Source: Castanea sativa (taxonomy: Eukaryota; Streptophyta; Magnoliopsida; Fagales; Fagaceae). Taken from it: a stretch of 64,000 nt of DNA. Each line of letters begins with the position of its first letter. Position 1 is the stretch's first letter. The notes under the pieces are model-generated. The model had not been told where the DNA came from and made no database searches. It saw only the letters and a program-made list of their open reading frames with translations. Made by a program: the position numbers and the translations under genes. Below are positions 1 to 11,148 of this stretch, piece after piece. The stretch lies in assembly GCF_040712315.1 (NCBI RefSeq), contig NC_134017.1, positions 16,832,001-16,896,000 on the forward strand, written 5' to 3'.

Positions 1-954
1 TGTTTGATTCTGTCATTGTTATCAAAGAGTATAATACACAAAAGGCCCAGTTGAGGATATAAGTAAAGAGAGTATATACTTATTCTTGAGAAAAATATGA
101 TATGCTTTTTATGTAGATAGGCTTAGATATAGGCTAAGCTAGGTAAAGGTAAAGGTATGTCACAAACTCACAAATCACAATGCAGAAATTTAGGGAGAGA
201 GAGAAGAGGGTTTTGTAGAGGAAGGGAATGAGAAGAGAAGAGAAGAGATTATAGGTAGAATTAGAGTTTAAGACGCTCCTACACAAAGCGACCTTTAACC
301 AACCATTATTTTGAGATTTCTCTCAATGACAAAAACATACTTGTACTAATACTAAAAAAATTTACAAAGGGCTTGAGGGAATTTTTTTTTTCATTGAGGG
401 GTTGAGGCATTGTGGGGTCCACAGAAGAATTGGTCATCTGGGTTTACTGTATACGTGTGTGTGTGTCTTATTCACTGTTGTGCCAGCAACGTTCAATTCT
501 TCTTTTTTTTTTTTCTTCTTCTTCTTCTCTTTCACCTCATTAGTCCACGTCTCCCTCTCCAATCTTCATATGTCCGTTGAGGATCAGTTTGCTCTTTCTT
601 CTTTATTTTATTCAAAAATGTTCAAAACTATCTTATTCATATTTTACTCGGGGCAAAACTTAGATACTGTATTTTAGATATCACTCTTTCGGGTACATTT
701 TCTAAATTACAGCTATCTTTTTGGTTTTGTAACTCTACTAACGGGCATTAATGTTGTCTTCTCTGTTTCTTTCTTTTTCTATTTTTGTCTAGCTAGAGAG
801 AAAACCTGATAGATTTCTCACACAATCAACAGTAACTAGATTTATTCATTCCTCCATTTTATTTGATGTTTGAATGTTTAATAGAAAAATTTTAATTCCA
901 GAAGAAAAAAAAAAAACTGGGTTTGAATATTGTAGCATAAACCATATTGATATA
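1..954. other. AT-rich intergenic DNA, no gene seen
   Basis: I see no coding region with plausible codon use or splice structure here. The stretch holds purine-rich runs (about 195-250) and pyrimidine tracts around 500-530. The short open frames are fortuitous. Confidence 0.6.
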
Positions 955-1113
955 GGGGAAATTATTGTATACTTTCGGAGTACCATAAATGCGTACTACA
1001 TTCTCTCACATAAATGGTGAATCTCACTAATTAAATTCATGGTGAGACCCACTATTCATGTGAGAGAGTAAAATACGCATTTATGATATTTCGGTAGTAC
1101 CTAATAATTTTCC
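955..1113. repeat. Fold-back MITE, about 159 bp
   Basis: The left side (ggggaaattatt..., then cataaatgcgta and ctctcacat) is repeated as the reverse complement on the right side, which ends ...aataattttcc. The two arms pair over roughly 60 bp each with several mismatches, so the unit would fold into one long hairpin. It has no coding capacity. It looks like a small non-autonomous DNA transposon. I could not settle the target duplication, so the superfamily is left open. Confidence 0.65.
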
Positions 1114-1417
1114 GATACTCTTTTTTGGATAATAAATTTCACAATTGTTTAAGTAGGTAATTATAAATAGTACACATAAATAACACTCATAAATTTATCA
1201 TTGACAGCCAACCGCTCAATAATTATGAAATTTGTTGCCAAAAAAAGTTGTTTCCGTGCCGCTATTATTTATATCCTTTGTCTGATACTCTGATTCAATA
1301 TCAATTGAATATTATTTGTCTTTATGTATATGTAATTATTGAGAAAATTTATTTTCCGTAAATTTGTACATTTCTGCTAGTACTAGAAGTCTAGAACAAA
1401 ACCAAGTTAACCTGTTA

Positions 1418-1486
1418 TTTTCAAGGGTTCAAAATTCAAAATCTACCGCACCCCACACACCAAGATCCTAATCACTAGGCCATCAC
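1418..1486 (-). repeat. Possible degenerate tRNA-derived SINE head
   Basis: On the minus strand the sequence reads like a pol III promoter: an A-box-like GGCCTAGTGATTAGGATC followed about 40 bases later by a B-box-like TTTGAACCC. No clear poly-A tail or target duplication was found. The call rests on these two boxes alone. Confidence 0.3.
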
Positions 1487-2381
1487 TCAAAGATGGTGTG
1501 TCTCTCTTTATCTTTTCGTAGTGTCAATTATTTTTTAATGAGTAAATAGAAGAATAAAGTTTTGATTGGGATAATGCATACAAAGAAAGCATCAATGTGT
1601 GTAATAGTAGTGGATGCTTTCTAGCATTGTAAAGTTTCAAACAAGGTGCATGATATATACTTTTCATAATAATACATTGCATGTGTTTCTATAAGCAACA
1701 ATAGAGGTTAAAAAAAAATTAAAAAAAAAATGCAACATTATTGTCATGTTGAAATTCTAGCATGGCTATCCATTACATCACTGGCACGCTTTTATCAGAA
1801 ACTCGGCAAAATGGCTTATTGTATGGGTTTAATATTACTAGTGGATCACAAAACTAATGCGACATTTTATTTCTTGAAAGTGAGTCTGCACTGTACACCC
1901 CACAACTCGTCAGCAGAAGCTACTAGTCCAATAATATTCAAAGATTAATAATCATATTTTTGTATAAAGTACTATACCATTCAATACTCAATGTACTAAA
2001 CAGGTCCACGTATATAAATATACGGTTGTTGTATATACAATTACAAAACAATGTTAATAATAATGGTAGGTGTATACAAGCAATCTTATGTTGAAAATAT
2101 TGTCTCATTTGATTATTAAAATTGAATTTAAATCACTCTCATTCATTCAATCTGCTGATCTATTCCGATTCTGTGATAGTCATATATAGCTACCATGTTG
2201 GGATTTTGTTTTCTTTTTCGTACATAAATGCATAGAGAAGAGCATGTACCAACCCAATGCATTATTTAGAACAATTGGTTTTGATTTGGTAAATTTAAGA
2301 CTACACCTATGTATCCAACACAATAATCTCAAGAAGATTAGGTAGTAGGTACCCACAAAATGAAGATCCTGTATGTTGGGC

Positions 2382-2599
2382 TTTCCTTTTCCTGTTCTAT
2401 TTGGTGGCACTACAGTGTTTAAAAAGAAAAAGAGATGAATCATAGAATCAAAGAATGATTAGCCAAAATAATACTATATATATGTATATATTTCCTTTTC
2501 CTGTTCTATTTGGTGGCACTACAGTGTATAAAAAGAAAAAGAGATGAATCATATAATCAAAGAATGATTAGCCAAAATAATACTATATATATATATAAA
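2382..2599. repeat. Tandem duplication, two copies of 109 bp
   Basis: The block beginning tttccttttcctgttc at 2382 recurs at 2491 with only a few differences, giving two adjacent 109-bp copies. It ends in a short TA-rich run. The two copies are nearly identical, which implies a recent duplication. No coding content is seen. Confidence 0.85.
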
Positions 2600-3010
2600 G
2601 AAGAATACTAATGGTTAGCAAAAAAAAAAAAAAAAGAATACTAATAATGTTTCTCAAAAAAAAAAAAAACAAATATAAACACTAATAATAAGCTTAAGTT
2701 TCACATGCTTCATTAATTATTGGCTCAGAACACGAGATTGCATCGATTTCAGCACAATACACAGCAGGATCACTAAAAAACAACTAAAGAGGTTTCATTC
2801 ATGGGCCACGTTTGGAACAGAAGATTTAGATTTTTTTCACACAAATGACAAATCATACGACTCATTATTTGGAGCCAAAACTGTAAACTTTTTTTCTTTT
2901 TTTCTTTTAGAGAATCAGCCAAAAGTATACACTAGATACGCATACAATTATACAAACGAGGAAAACATTATTTGCAAAAATACAGCCTTTAAAAAATAAA
3001 AAAGCATACA

Positions 3011-3033
3011 TATATATATATATATATATATAT
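3011..3033. repeat. TA dinucleotide microsatellite
   Basis: An uninterrupted TA run of about 11 units. Confidence 0.9.
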
Positions 3034-3279
3034 TTGTTTAATTCATATCCAATCATCATTGTCTAGATGGAAAAACAATATTTTTTAGAAATTTTAAATT
3101 AGTTTACTGGTAGATAACGAGAAAGAGAAATGAGGTTCTAACTACAAATATATAAGTCACCACAAAAAATAAAAATGTCATTAGAGTATAAAAATACAAA
3201 ATATTTCACATTTTTTTCATAATTGTTGCTGCAATATGTTGTGATTATTTCATGATTAAAAATGGAATACAAATCTTCT

Positions 3280-3412
3280 GTACCATTTTTTTATTCTATT
3301 AATCACAACTTGTCATGTATTTGTTTAATTTTTCTTATAAAATAACCAAAATTTTAAAATGAAAAAAAAAATACATGACAGATTGTGATTGGTGAAATAT
3401 AAAGTAGAACAT
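3280..3412. repeat. Imperfect inverted repeat (MITE-like)
   Basis: The left arm around 3300-3323 (aatcacaacttgtcatgta) recurs in reverse complement around 3372-3391 (tacatgacagattgtgatt). The arms continue outward in a T-rich and an A-rich flank. This is probably an old fold-back transposon relic; its ends are not sharp. Confidence 0.45.
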
Positions 3413-4442
3413 AAAGTAAAATACAAAATGTGATAAAAATGATGTATATATTTAAAAGTAATATTGGTTGAATTATAATTTATCCTTAATTAATAGATTC
3501 CAAAAAATATTATAAAAATAATTATCTTCCTACTTAACATTACCCTAAACATTCAGGCCCTTGACATGGTGTGCTTCCGAGTCAAATTTATTCTTTTCTT
3601 TCTTTCTTTTTCTCTGTCTTTTTTTTATTTTTTATTTGGTCATTCCCCTCTTTTCCCATATAAATTAGTTGAATTTGAAATTAGTTTAGGTCATTTCCAA
3701 GCCAAAATTTTAATATCAATTTTTCTTTTTTCTTTTTTGAGTTGGTGTTTATAAAACCAATGGATAGAGTTCAAATCTTCTATCCCACTTTTCCTATTCC
3801 ATTATATGCTCCACAAATAAAAGTTTGCCAAATGTACACCAACTTAATTAAATACTAATTTTATGCTTTGTTTATCTCAATTTCCTAATTATAAATAAAA
3901 TAAAAACCAACACATCCCCCCAGCCACCACCATCGGTCCACCACCACCAACTAGTGTCGGTGCCACTTCATCAACAACCATCCACCACCAATTATGCTTG
4001 TGTTCCGATATACTGTACAATTTTTCGAATGTATTGGATGTTTTTTCAACCAAAGTATTCTCAAGTGGTCAATGTTTGCTTTATTGTGAAATTCTTCTTA
4101 AAATCGAACCAATGGACCCCGTGCGTACTCCCATACCATGAAATAGTCCCCTTTTATTTCAAAAGCAAATGTAGGATCCTCAATTCCTAAGACAATAATA
4201 TCAAAGTATATACCCAATACAGTTTATGTTATATACCAAAGGAAAATCACAACCACAAAGCCACTTGATACTAGATTTTTGTTTTCTAATATGCTTTATC
4301 AATTTACCAAAATAGACTATCGGTTGGTGGATTCGATGAATAGATGCTAGTTGATGAAAGGACAACGCAATTTCTCTATACCTGTACTTAGTCATGGATT
4401 TGAAAACAACGAGGCGTTGATAGATGGCCGTCGTAGTGGCAC

Positions 4443-5367
4443 ATAGGACTGTAAATGAACCAAGCCAATCATGAACAACTTGGGCTCGGCTCGATAAAAA
4501 GCTTGTTCATGTTTGTTTGTTTATAAATAAACCAAGCTTGAACCTTAGTTTCAGGTTTGTTTAATAAACAAGCCGAGCCCAAGCAAAAAAAACTCGTGAG
4601 TTATTAGGCTTGATACACAACAATTTAATCATAAACTCATTTATAAGTTTATATATGTTAGCTAAATATACTCATTACACATATCTTAATAATGACATGG
4701 CCAACATGAGACTACTACATATATTACCTTAATTATTTTCTTCCCTTTAAAGTGATCAAGAACTACTTTAGAATATAGTACATTTAAAAATAAATAAATA
4801 ATTAAGTAGACCACATATGAACCTTTCCTATTAATCATCTAAAGTAAAGTTATAAAACATGTTAGTATTTTCTCATTCATAATAGTTACAAACAGGTATT
4901 TTTCTAGTCCTTCATCATCTAACATGAATGTAAAAATTGTATTTTGAACAACTGTTGAACTGTAGACAAGGAATGATGAATGAATTTAATTATGTAAATT
5001 ATTAATTTGAATAATGGCTAATTATAAGTAAGACTAGATGCATGATAAAATGATAATATTATTTTCTTTTTCTTTTTTCTTAATTTTAAAGATTTAAGCA
5101 TTTAATAATGTAATTTTTTTAGATCTCAAGTTCAAAAACTTGACCTAAGCTCGAGTTTGAACTTGATATTAAGCTTGAGTTTGGCTTGACTAATTAATCA
5201 AGTCAAGGCAAGCCAAGCTCAAGCTTTTTGGCTTTTCCACGAGCCCAAGCTCAAACACTATTTTTAGGCTTGTCACAAGCTCAAGCCAAGCTCAAATTTT
5301 TTATTTTTCCTGACGAGCCAAACTTGAACATGCACTACTCAACAAAGCCCGGCTTGTTTACAGCCTT
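4443..5367. mobile_element. Non-autonomous hAT-like DNA transposon, about 925 bp
   Basis: The left end reads ataggactgtaaat and the right end, reverse complemented, reads aaggctgtaaacaagcc, forming short imperfect terminal inverted repeats. Flanking candidate 8-bp duplications are agtggcac (4435-4442) and aatggcac (5368-5375), 7 of 8 matching. Both subterminal regions carry many copies of aagccaagctcaag-like and gcttgttca-like motifs on both strands, as in hAT relatives. The interior is AT-rich and has no transposase. The reading frame crossing its right part is not a gene. The short ends and 8-bp duplication favour hAT; the exact boundary may shift by one base. Confidence 0.65.
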
Positions 5368-5376
5368 AATGGCACT

Positions 5377-7484
5377 AGCGCTTGTTGGTGTTGGTGGACT
5401 AGTGGCAGTTGCAGTGATCAGTGGGGGTTTTTTTTTTAATTTTAGGAAACTGAAATAAGAGAAGGTAGAAAATTAGCATTGAATTAAATAGGTAAACACT
5501 TGATAAAAATTTATTTGTGGGGCATAAAGTGGGATAAGAAAAAAAAGATAGGAGATTTGGACTCCGTTGGTTAACGTTTTATGCATTTCAGAAAATAAAA
5601 AAATTGTAGTAACAAAAAAAAACTGACAATCTAGAAATCTTTTTACTTTCCCCATAAATGATGCATGAGTTAATTTTTTTTTACCGTATTGCAAATGTGA
5701 CTCAGCCTAAATCACATCTTACCAAATCCACATTTAAATAACTTTACACCTTTTACTTAATGCAAGTGTCTAAATCTAACTATTTATGCCATGGAAATTA
5801 AAAAGAAAATCTGCCTTACAATTTTTCTTTCACGTGTCTATTATTATTATAGGGATTGTGCTACTTTTCTTTAATTTTTTTTCTACTTTTTTGGACATAT
5901 ATTGTTCTCAAAACTAGGACTGCTTTTTGTAGCCGTTTTGGAACAATTTCACATGCCTGCTTTTTTTTTTTTTTTTTCTTTTTCTCCCACTTTTTTTTTT
6001 GGCTCCTTTTCCTTTTATACGGAAATAGATCATTCCCTACCTTGCATATATAATTTTTTTTTTAAACAATACATTAAATTTTAATCTAGAATTCGTATCA
6101 TTTGGGCAATTTGTGCCCAAAAGTCCAACCTTTAATTTATAATCACTCATTGAGACCAAAATTTTTTTTTTTAATTATTAAGGAATTCAATATAGGTTTG
6201 GTGGTTGCTTTAGGCTCGCCCACAAGAAATCACATTGGAAAAGAACTATTCAGCTTCGATTGAAAATGAGAAAATCAAATTTAAAAAAGACTTCTGTCCT
6301 TGGTCGGCTAAAGGTCATTGACTCATTATTTCTGGTTTTCTAATACACTTTGAAGCCAGACTTTCCCAAAGTTGCTTCTCTCTGCACGTTTAGAGTTACT
6401 GGCATATACTATATGAATAATTTTATATAAAAAAAATACTCTAATCTATTAAATTAATAATGGGTTCAAGATCCTAGAAATTTCGATTTACTATTCAAAA
6501 CAATAATGTGTATATATATATATATGTGTGTGTGTGTGGGGTACTTTTTTCCTTCTATTTTTCCCCCTATTGTTTTGGCTACTTTATTTGGACATCAAAC
6601 TGGCACCCAATTTTCAAATCAATATTGACATGAATGAAGTTTAACAATGGTTGAATGCTTAAACTTACAATTTCCTATTAGTTTAAGTCATTAAGACAAT
6701 TAATAATTTATCATGGTATTAGTATGGTCTTGAATCTAAATCATTTCAATACTCTATTTCTCATTTAAAAAAATCTTAAGTGTTGGGTTTTGTTTAATAA
6801 TAAAAAATTTGGACTCATAGAGGTGCTAAAATAATAGTTAAATGATTAAATTTTATTATTTATTTTCAACTTAAACTTTTAGGACTATTTATAATTTATC
6901 AAATGATATGCGAAGACAAACATTAAGCTATGATATAGAAAATTCATTCAAAATCAAAAGTACGTTAATATCAAGAAAATTAGAAGAGCTTTACCAGAAG
7001 CATACGTATTTTTCCATTAAATCATAAAATGCTTTGAAATATCAGTTTATATATAATGTTGTTAAATTCATTTGAATATGTGATTTTAATGATTATGCTG
7101 ATGATGATAGCAGTAACTAATAATAAATAACAATAATGATAATGTTTACATCAGCTTGAATAAACGCAACAACGGCCAGAGGTTGTTTACATCAACTAAT
7201 AATGACAATAAATAAGGATTAAAAGAATTAATAATAATAACGATCACACATCATAGTGTTTGCATCAGCAGATAAGCTCTTTTAGTGGTTGTTACCATTA
7301 GCTTCATGTAAAAGTAAATTTTTTTGGGTATAGTATACCCTTGAGCATCAGTGTTCGAAGTTGTGAAACTTCAGATATGCTAAATTTTAGAATCAAACCG
7401 ATAAAAAGATGCATTACTCAGAGTCGTAATTGTAAAAAAAAAAAAAAAATTACAACTTAGCTACACCATCCTAAATTTAGGATA
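5377..7484. other. AT-rich intergenic DNA, no gene seen
   Basis: Long T-tracts, homopolymers and a mixed TA/TG microsatellite around 6510-6540 are the only clear features. No open frame here has a plausible coding character. The last 140 bases may belong to an older transposon that element 1 split (see 19183-20096). Confidence 0.5.
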
Positions 7485-7489
7485 GTACT

Positions 7490-8748
7490 TGTGGGGTATA
7501 GGAATTTCAAATAAGGTAATCGCGCCACGTGTCATACCCATAGCTAGGGGTGTTCACGGGTCGAGCCAGGCCGGGTTTGTGCTCAACCCGGACCTGACCC
7601 GAATTATTCGGGTGGAGGAAAATGTGGCCCAAAACCGACTCGGAGATCTGGTCAGATTTTTCGGTTCGGGTCTCGTCAGTTTCGGGTCTCGTTAGGTCGG
7701 TATCGGGTTTATCACCGAGGACGAAATCTGGTCGAATCCGTCGAGATCTTGCCGGATCCGTTGAGGTAGGGATCGAATCCATCAAGATAGGAACCGGATT
7801 TCATCGGATAACGGCGAGATCTCGCCTGATCTCGAAAAATCTGGACCAAATCTCGAAGTATCTGGACCAAATCTTGACGGATCTCGACGAGATCTCACAG
7901 AAGTTGGTCCGAAATTCGTAAAAACTTGCCAGAAAGGATAAAGGCTCGATTCGGGTTAAGTGTCACGGGTTTTGAAACGGAAAACCGACAACCGACCCGC
8001 GTAAGGTCGGGTTAGAAAGCTTGGAACCCACATCTGACCGCCGGAGTCATCGGATCAAGTGGCGGCGGGTCGGACGCAAGCGGGTTGGCCGAGTTGAGCG
8101 GGTTCACGAGCAGGTTAAACAGTCCTACCCATAGTCGAGAAGGACCATTATCCTGTTGAGGAGGCTACACTCTCGAACAGTCAGGCCACGTCATCAAAGA
8201 AGGTCACACTGTAGAGAAATAGCTTTGGGGAAGGGGCTAGTACTGACATGACTGAAGGGATAGTGGCTGCCACCACATTTAATGCATCCCACCAAACCTC
8301 TTGGCTGCATTTATGTGGAGAAGACCTTTGAACAATGCTGCCTTAGCTACCGCGACTCACAAGGGGTCTGGGAAGGTGTCTGATGGAACAGTAATGACCT
8401 GGATGATCAACAAATAAAGGGTCAAGATCATCTAAGGGGAGATATATAATGTAAGGAACCCTTCGGGAGAAAAGGGGGAGAAAAAAAAACACTATAGAAA
8501 CAAGAACTAGACTTGTAATCAACTTCAGTAAGAAAATATATTAAAGATTCAGTCTCCTTAGATTGACCCGAGGACGATTTATTTTGACCATTTTATTCTT
8601 GTTTACTTGTCATCTAGGCTCATTACCACTATCATCTGATCCATTAAAGCCTAGTTTTCCGACCCACTCTCTAGAAATTTATTTTATTGGGCTCTTTGGG
8701 CCAAGATCCTTTTCCTTTTAGGTAACTGTACAAAATTGTGCCTTTACA
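7490..8748 (+). repeat. Element 1 5' LTR, interrupted by a hAT-like insertion
   Basis: The LTR starts TGTGGGGTATAGG and ends TTTACA. Removing the nested insertion and its duplicated site (591 bp) leaves about 668 bp that aligns with the 3' LTR. A TATATAA box lies near 8444. A mutated form of the conserved R-region inverted repeat (8555-8574) follows. Confidence 0.9.
7545..8127. mobile_element. Nested hAT-like non-autonomous element, 583 bp
   Basis: This GC-richer block begins taggggtgttca and its right end, reverse complemented, reads taggactgttta. It is flanked by cccatagc (7537-7544) and cccatagt (8128-8135), an 8-bp duplication with one mismatch. The 3' LTR of the host element carries the site once (cccatagcc at about 18446), which proves insertion. 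The interior is rich in cgggt, acccg and gatct motifs and encodes no transposase; open frames inside it are by-products of that repetition. Confidence 0.85.
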
Positions 8749-8750
8749 AT

Positions 8751-8768
8751 TGGCGCTGTCTATGGGAA
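8751..8768 (+). other. Element 1 primer-binding site
   Basis: TGGCGCTGTCTATGGGAA starts two bases after the LTR end (8748). It matches the element 2 site except for two transitions. The leading TGGCGC is complementary to the 3' end of a host tRNA; I cannot name the tRNA with certainty. Confidence 0.75.
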
Positions 8769-8801
8769 ATACTTGAGCTTTAGTGAAAACAACATATAAT
8801 C

Positions 8802-10075
8802 ATGGTGGGCTCAGGGCCAAATCGGGAGGAATCTGTTGGGTCCTAGCGTCAAGAATAGTCTCTCAACCTTGAGCGAAGGAGGGACCAGGAAGTGAGTGTG
8901 CATACTGCGCACACCAGTAGGAGCCAGTCTAGGAGGGGGAGCCATGTCTCTCATGAAGCAACTACCAGAAGCACGCAATTAGAAATTGATCGTTTAAGAA
9001 GAAAGTTGCGCCAAGAGCGACGTAGAGGAACTCCTTCAAGTTCTAACCATTCTTTTGATGGTGATAATGATCATAGCTACTGGCGGAGGTCAAGGACTCC
9101 TTCTAGCGAGTCTTTTTCGTGCGATAAGGAGCGTCATGATGGGCGGATGAGGAGAAGTCCATCACGTAAAGGTGTGGGCAACAATGTCATGAGTAAGGCT
9201 CTGAACCAGATCTCCAAATCACCTTTTACCTGGAGAATTGAGGAAGGAAGGCTTCCCCAACGGTTTGCCCAGCCAACGTTTACCATCTACAATGGTAGGA
9301 CGGACCCTATGGAGCACGTGAGCCATTTTAACCAGAGAATGGTTGTTCACTCTAAGAACGAGGCCTTGATGTGTAAGGTGTTTCCATCTAGCTTAGGGCC
9401 TATGGCAATAAGGTGGTTTAATGGCCAGAAGGAGGGTTCTATTAACTCTTTTAAGGAGCTTACAAGGGTCTTTGGATTCCTTGTTGTCTATGGTTATGCG
9501 AGAGGGAGAAACCTCAAAGATGTACTTTGATCGATACTAGGAGATGTTTAATGAAATTGATGGAGATTTTGATAACGTAGCTGTAAGAACGTTTAAGGTC
9601 GGCTTGCTTGCCGAGCACGGTTTGAGGAAATCAATAACAAGGAAGCCAGTTAGTAATGTGCATCAACTCATGGAATGCATTGATAAGTATAAGTAGGTCG
9701 AAAAGGACCAATAACTAGGTAAAGGCAAGGCTAAGGTGGTCCCTCAGGATAAGAGGAACTTCAGGTCGAACAAGTACAATAATAGTTGTCCTCGACAGGA
9801 TTTTTCTGAGCAATCTGGGGCTGCCGCTACTGCTACTGCTCAAGCGGTCAACACGGTGTTCCGAGAACCAGTGCATTAAATCTTAGAAAAAATTAAGAAT
9901 GAACCATATTTTCAGTGGCCTAACAAGATCGGAGGAGATCTTACAAGGCGCAACCAAAGCCTTCATTACCAGTACCACCAGGAGCGAGGGCATACTACGG
10001 AGGACTGTAGAACTTTATGGAATCACCTAGAGCAGTTAGTCTGAGGTGGTAAGTTAAAGCAATTTTTATATCACT
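8802..10075 (+). pseudogene. Element 1 gag (broken)
   Basis: The frame encodes the structural capsid precursor, recognised by parallel sequence to element 2 gag. Shared features are an arginine/serine-rich N-terminal segment, a retrotrans_gag core (IRWFNGQKEGSINSF at about 9409-9453) and a zinc knuckle of CxxHxxxGHxxxxC type near 9970-10010. The likely original start is ATG 8802, but stops follow within 15 codons. The only long open part is 8892-9530. More stops and frame changes follow. It keeps CAG (Gln) where element 2 has a TAG at 36385, so it serves as a reference for that mutation. Confidence 0.8.
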
Positions 10076-10271
10076 CCAATGGGTAGGGAGGCCAGCCAAG
10101 GTAGGATCTCAGAAAGATGCTTCTTCAAAGCCATCTCTGAGTACAATCAGTGTTATTCTCACCGCCCCATTAAGGACTGGTTCTCACCCCTCAAGGGTAC
10201 TATCCATAGCTCAGCCACACGCAAAGGACTTCTCCTCTGAACTAAAGAGAAGTAGGATGGAAGTCTGACTA

Positions 10272-10784
10272 GTGCTAAGTTTCTCAGACGAGGACAAGAT
10301 TGGTACCTTTCAACCACATGATGATGCATTAGTGGTTACCCTCAAGATAAGGGGATATGACAGGAATCGAGTGTTAGTTGACCAAGGCAGTGAGGCAGAG
10401 ATTATGTACCCTGATTTGTATAAGGGGCTAAAGCTGAAACTAGAAGATTTAACCGGTTATGATTCACCCTTGGTGGGTTTTGATTGGAAGGTGGTTATAC
10501 CAAAGGGTCAGATCAAACTACCAGTACAGGCAAGGTCAAAGGTAGTAGAGGTGAATTTCATTGTAGTGGATGCTTACTCTCCCTATACCGCCATCGTGGC
10601 AAGACCCTGACTACATGCCATGGGAGCCGTCTGCTCCACCTTGCACTTGAAGGTGAAGTATCCATCCGGCGACCAAGTTGAAGAATTGGTCAAGAGCCAA
10701 TCTATGGTCAGGCAGTGTTTAGTTTCTGCTATCAGACGCCAGGCTGAAGGTGAACTCTCAGCCTCTATTAAGCAGGGCTTATAG
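10272..10784 (+). pseudogene. Element 1 protease domain, ending at the shared TAG
   Basis: The retroviral-type aspartic protease region carries the active-site motif VLVDQGSEAEIMY (D-x-G-S form) about 35 codons in, followed by a domain parallel to element 2 (YSPYTAIVARP). A stop replaces the Trp of the PWLHA-like motif at about 10608 in this copy, so the frame is broken before its natural end. The final codons read TTA-TAG-CAA-TCA (TAG at 10782-10784), the same place and context as in elements 2 and 3. The surrounding gag-protease linker is full of stops. Confidence 0.8.
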
Positions 10785-10867
10785 CAATCAAATAAGTTAA
10801 TTTTGTTTACAGATATGGTAGAAGGGGCAAAGTGTGAGGAATTAGAAAAGGTTGTTATAGGTGATGA

Positions 10868-11148
10868 TGGGGAGAAAAAAAACACTGTAGAAACAAGAAC
10901 TAGACTTGTAATCAACTTCAGTAAGGAAATATATAAAAGATTCAATCTCCTTAGATTGACTCGAGGACGATTTATTTTAAGCATAACCATTTTATTCTTG
11001 TTTACTTGTCATCTGGGCTCATTACCACAATCATTTGATCCATTAAAGCCTAGTTTTTCAACCCACTCTCTAGAAATTCATTGTATTGGGCTCTTAGGGC
11101 CAAGATCATTTTCCCTTTATGTAACGGTACAAAATTGCGCCCTACAAT
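10868..11148 (+). repeat. LTR fragment embedded in element 1 pol
   Basis: About 280 bp matching the downstream part of this element's own LTR (from ggggagaaaaaaaacac to the LTR end, plus the ATT that normally precedes the primer site) sit in the coding region. They replace about 130 codons that in element 2 join protease to the first RT motifs. Coding similarity stops at EELEKVV on the left and resumes at FTDLNKAC on the right. This is a rearrangement, not a solo insertion, because there is no target duplication and coding sequence is missing. Confidence 0.85.

Larger units (their letters stand above)
1114..4442. other. AT-rich intergenic DNA with local repeats
   Basis: No gene is supported. 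The stretch contains a possible degenerate SINE (about 1418-1486), a 109-bp tandem duplication (2382-2599), a TA microsatellite (3011-3033) and an inverted repeat (3280-3412), listed separately. The remainder is AT-rich sequence with homopolymer runs. Confidence 0.55.

Noticed and set aside
7507..7921. Overlapping frames on both strands in the GC-rich block
   Set aside because: They lie inside the nested hAT-like element and reflect its repeated acccg/cgggt motifs.
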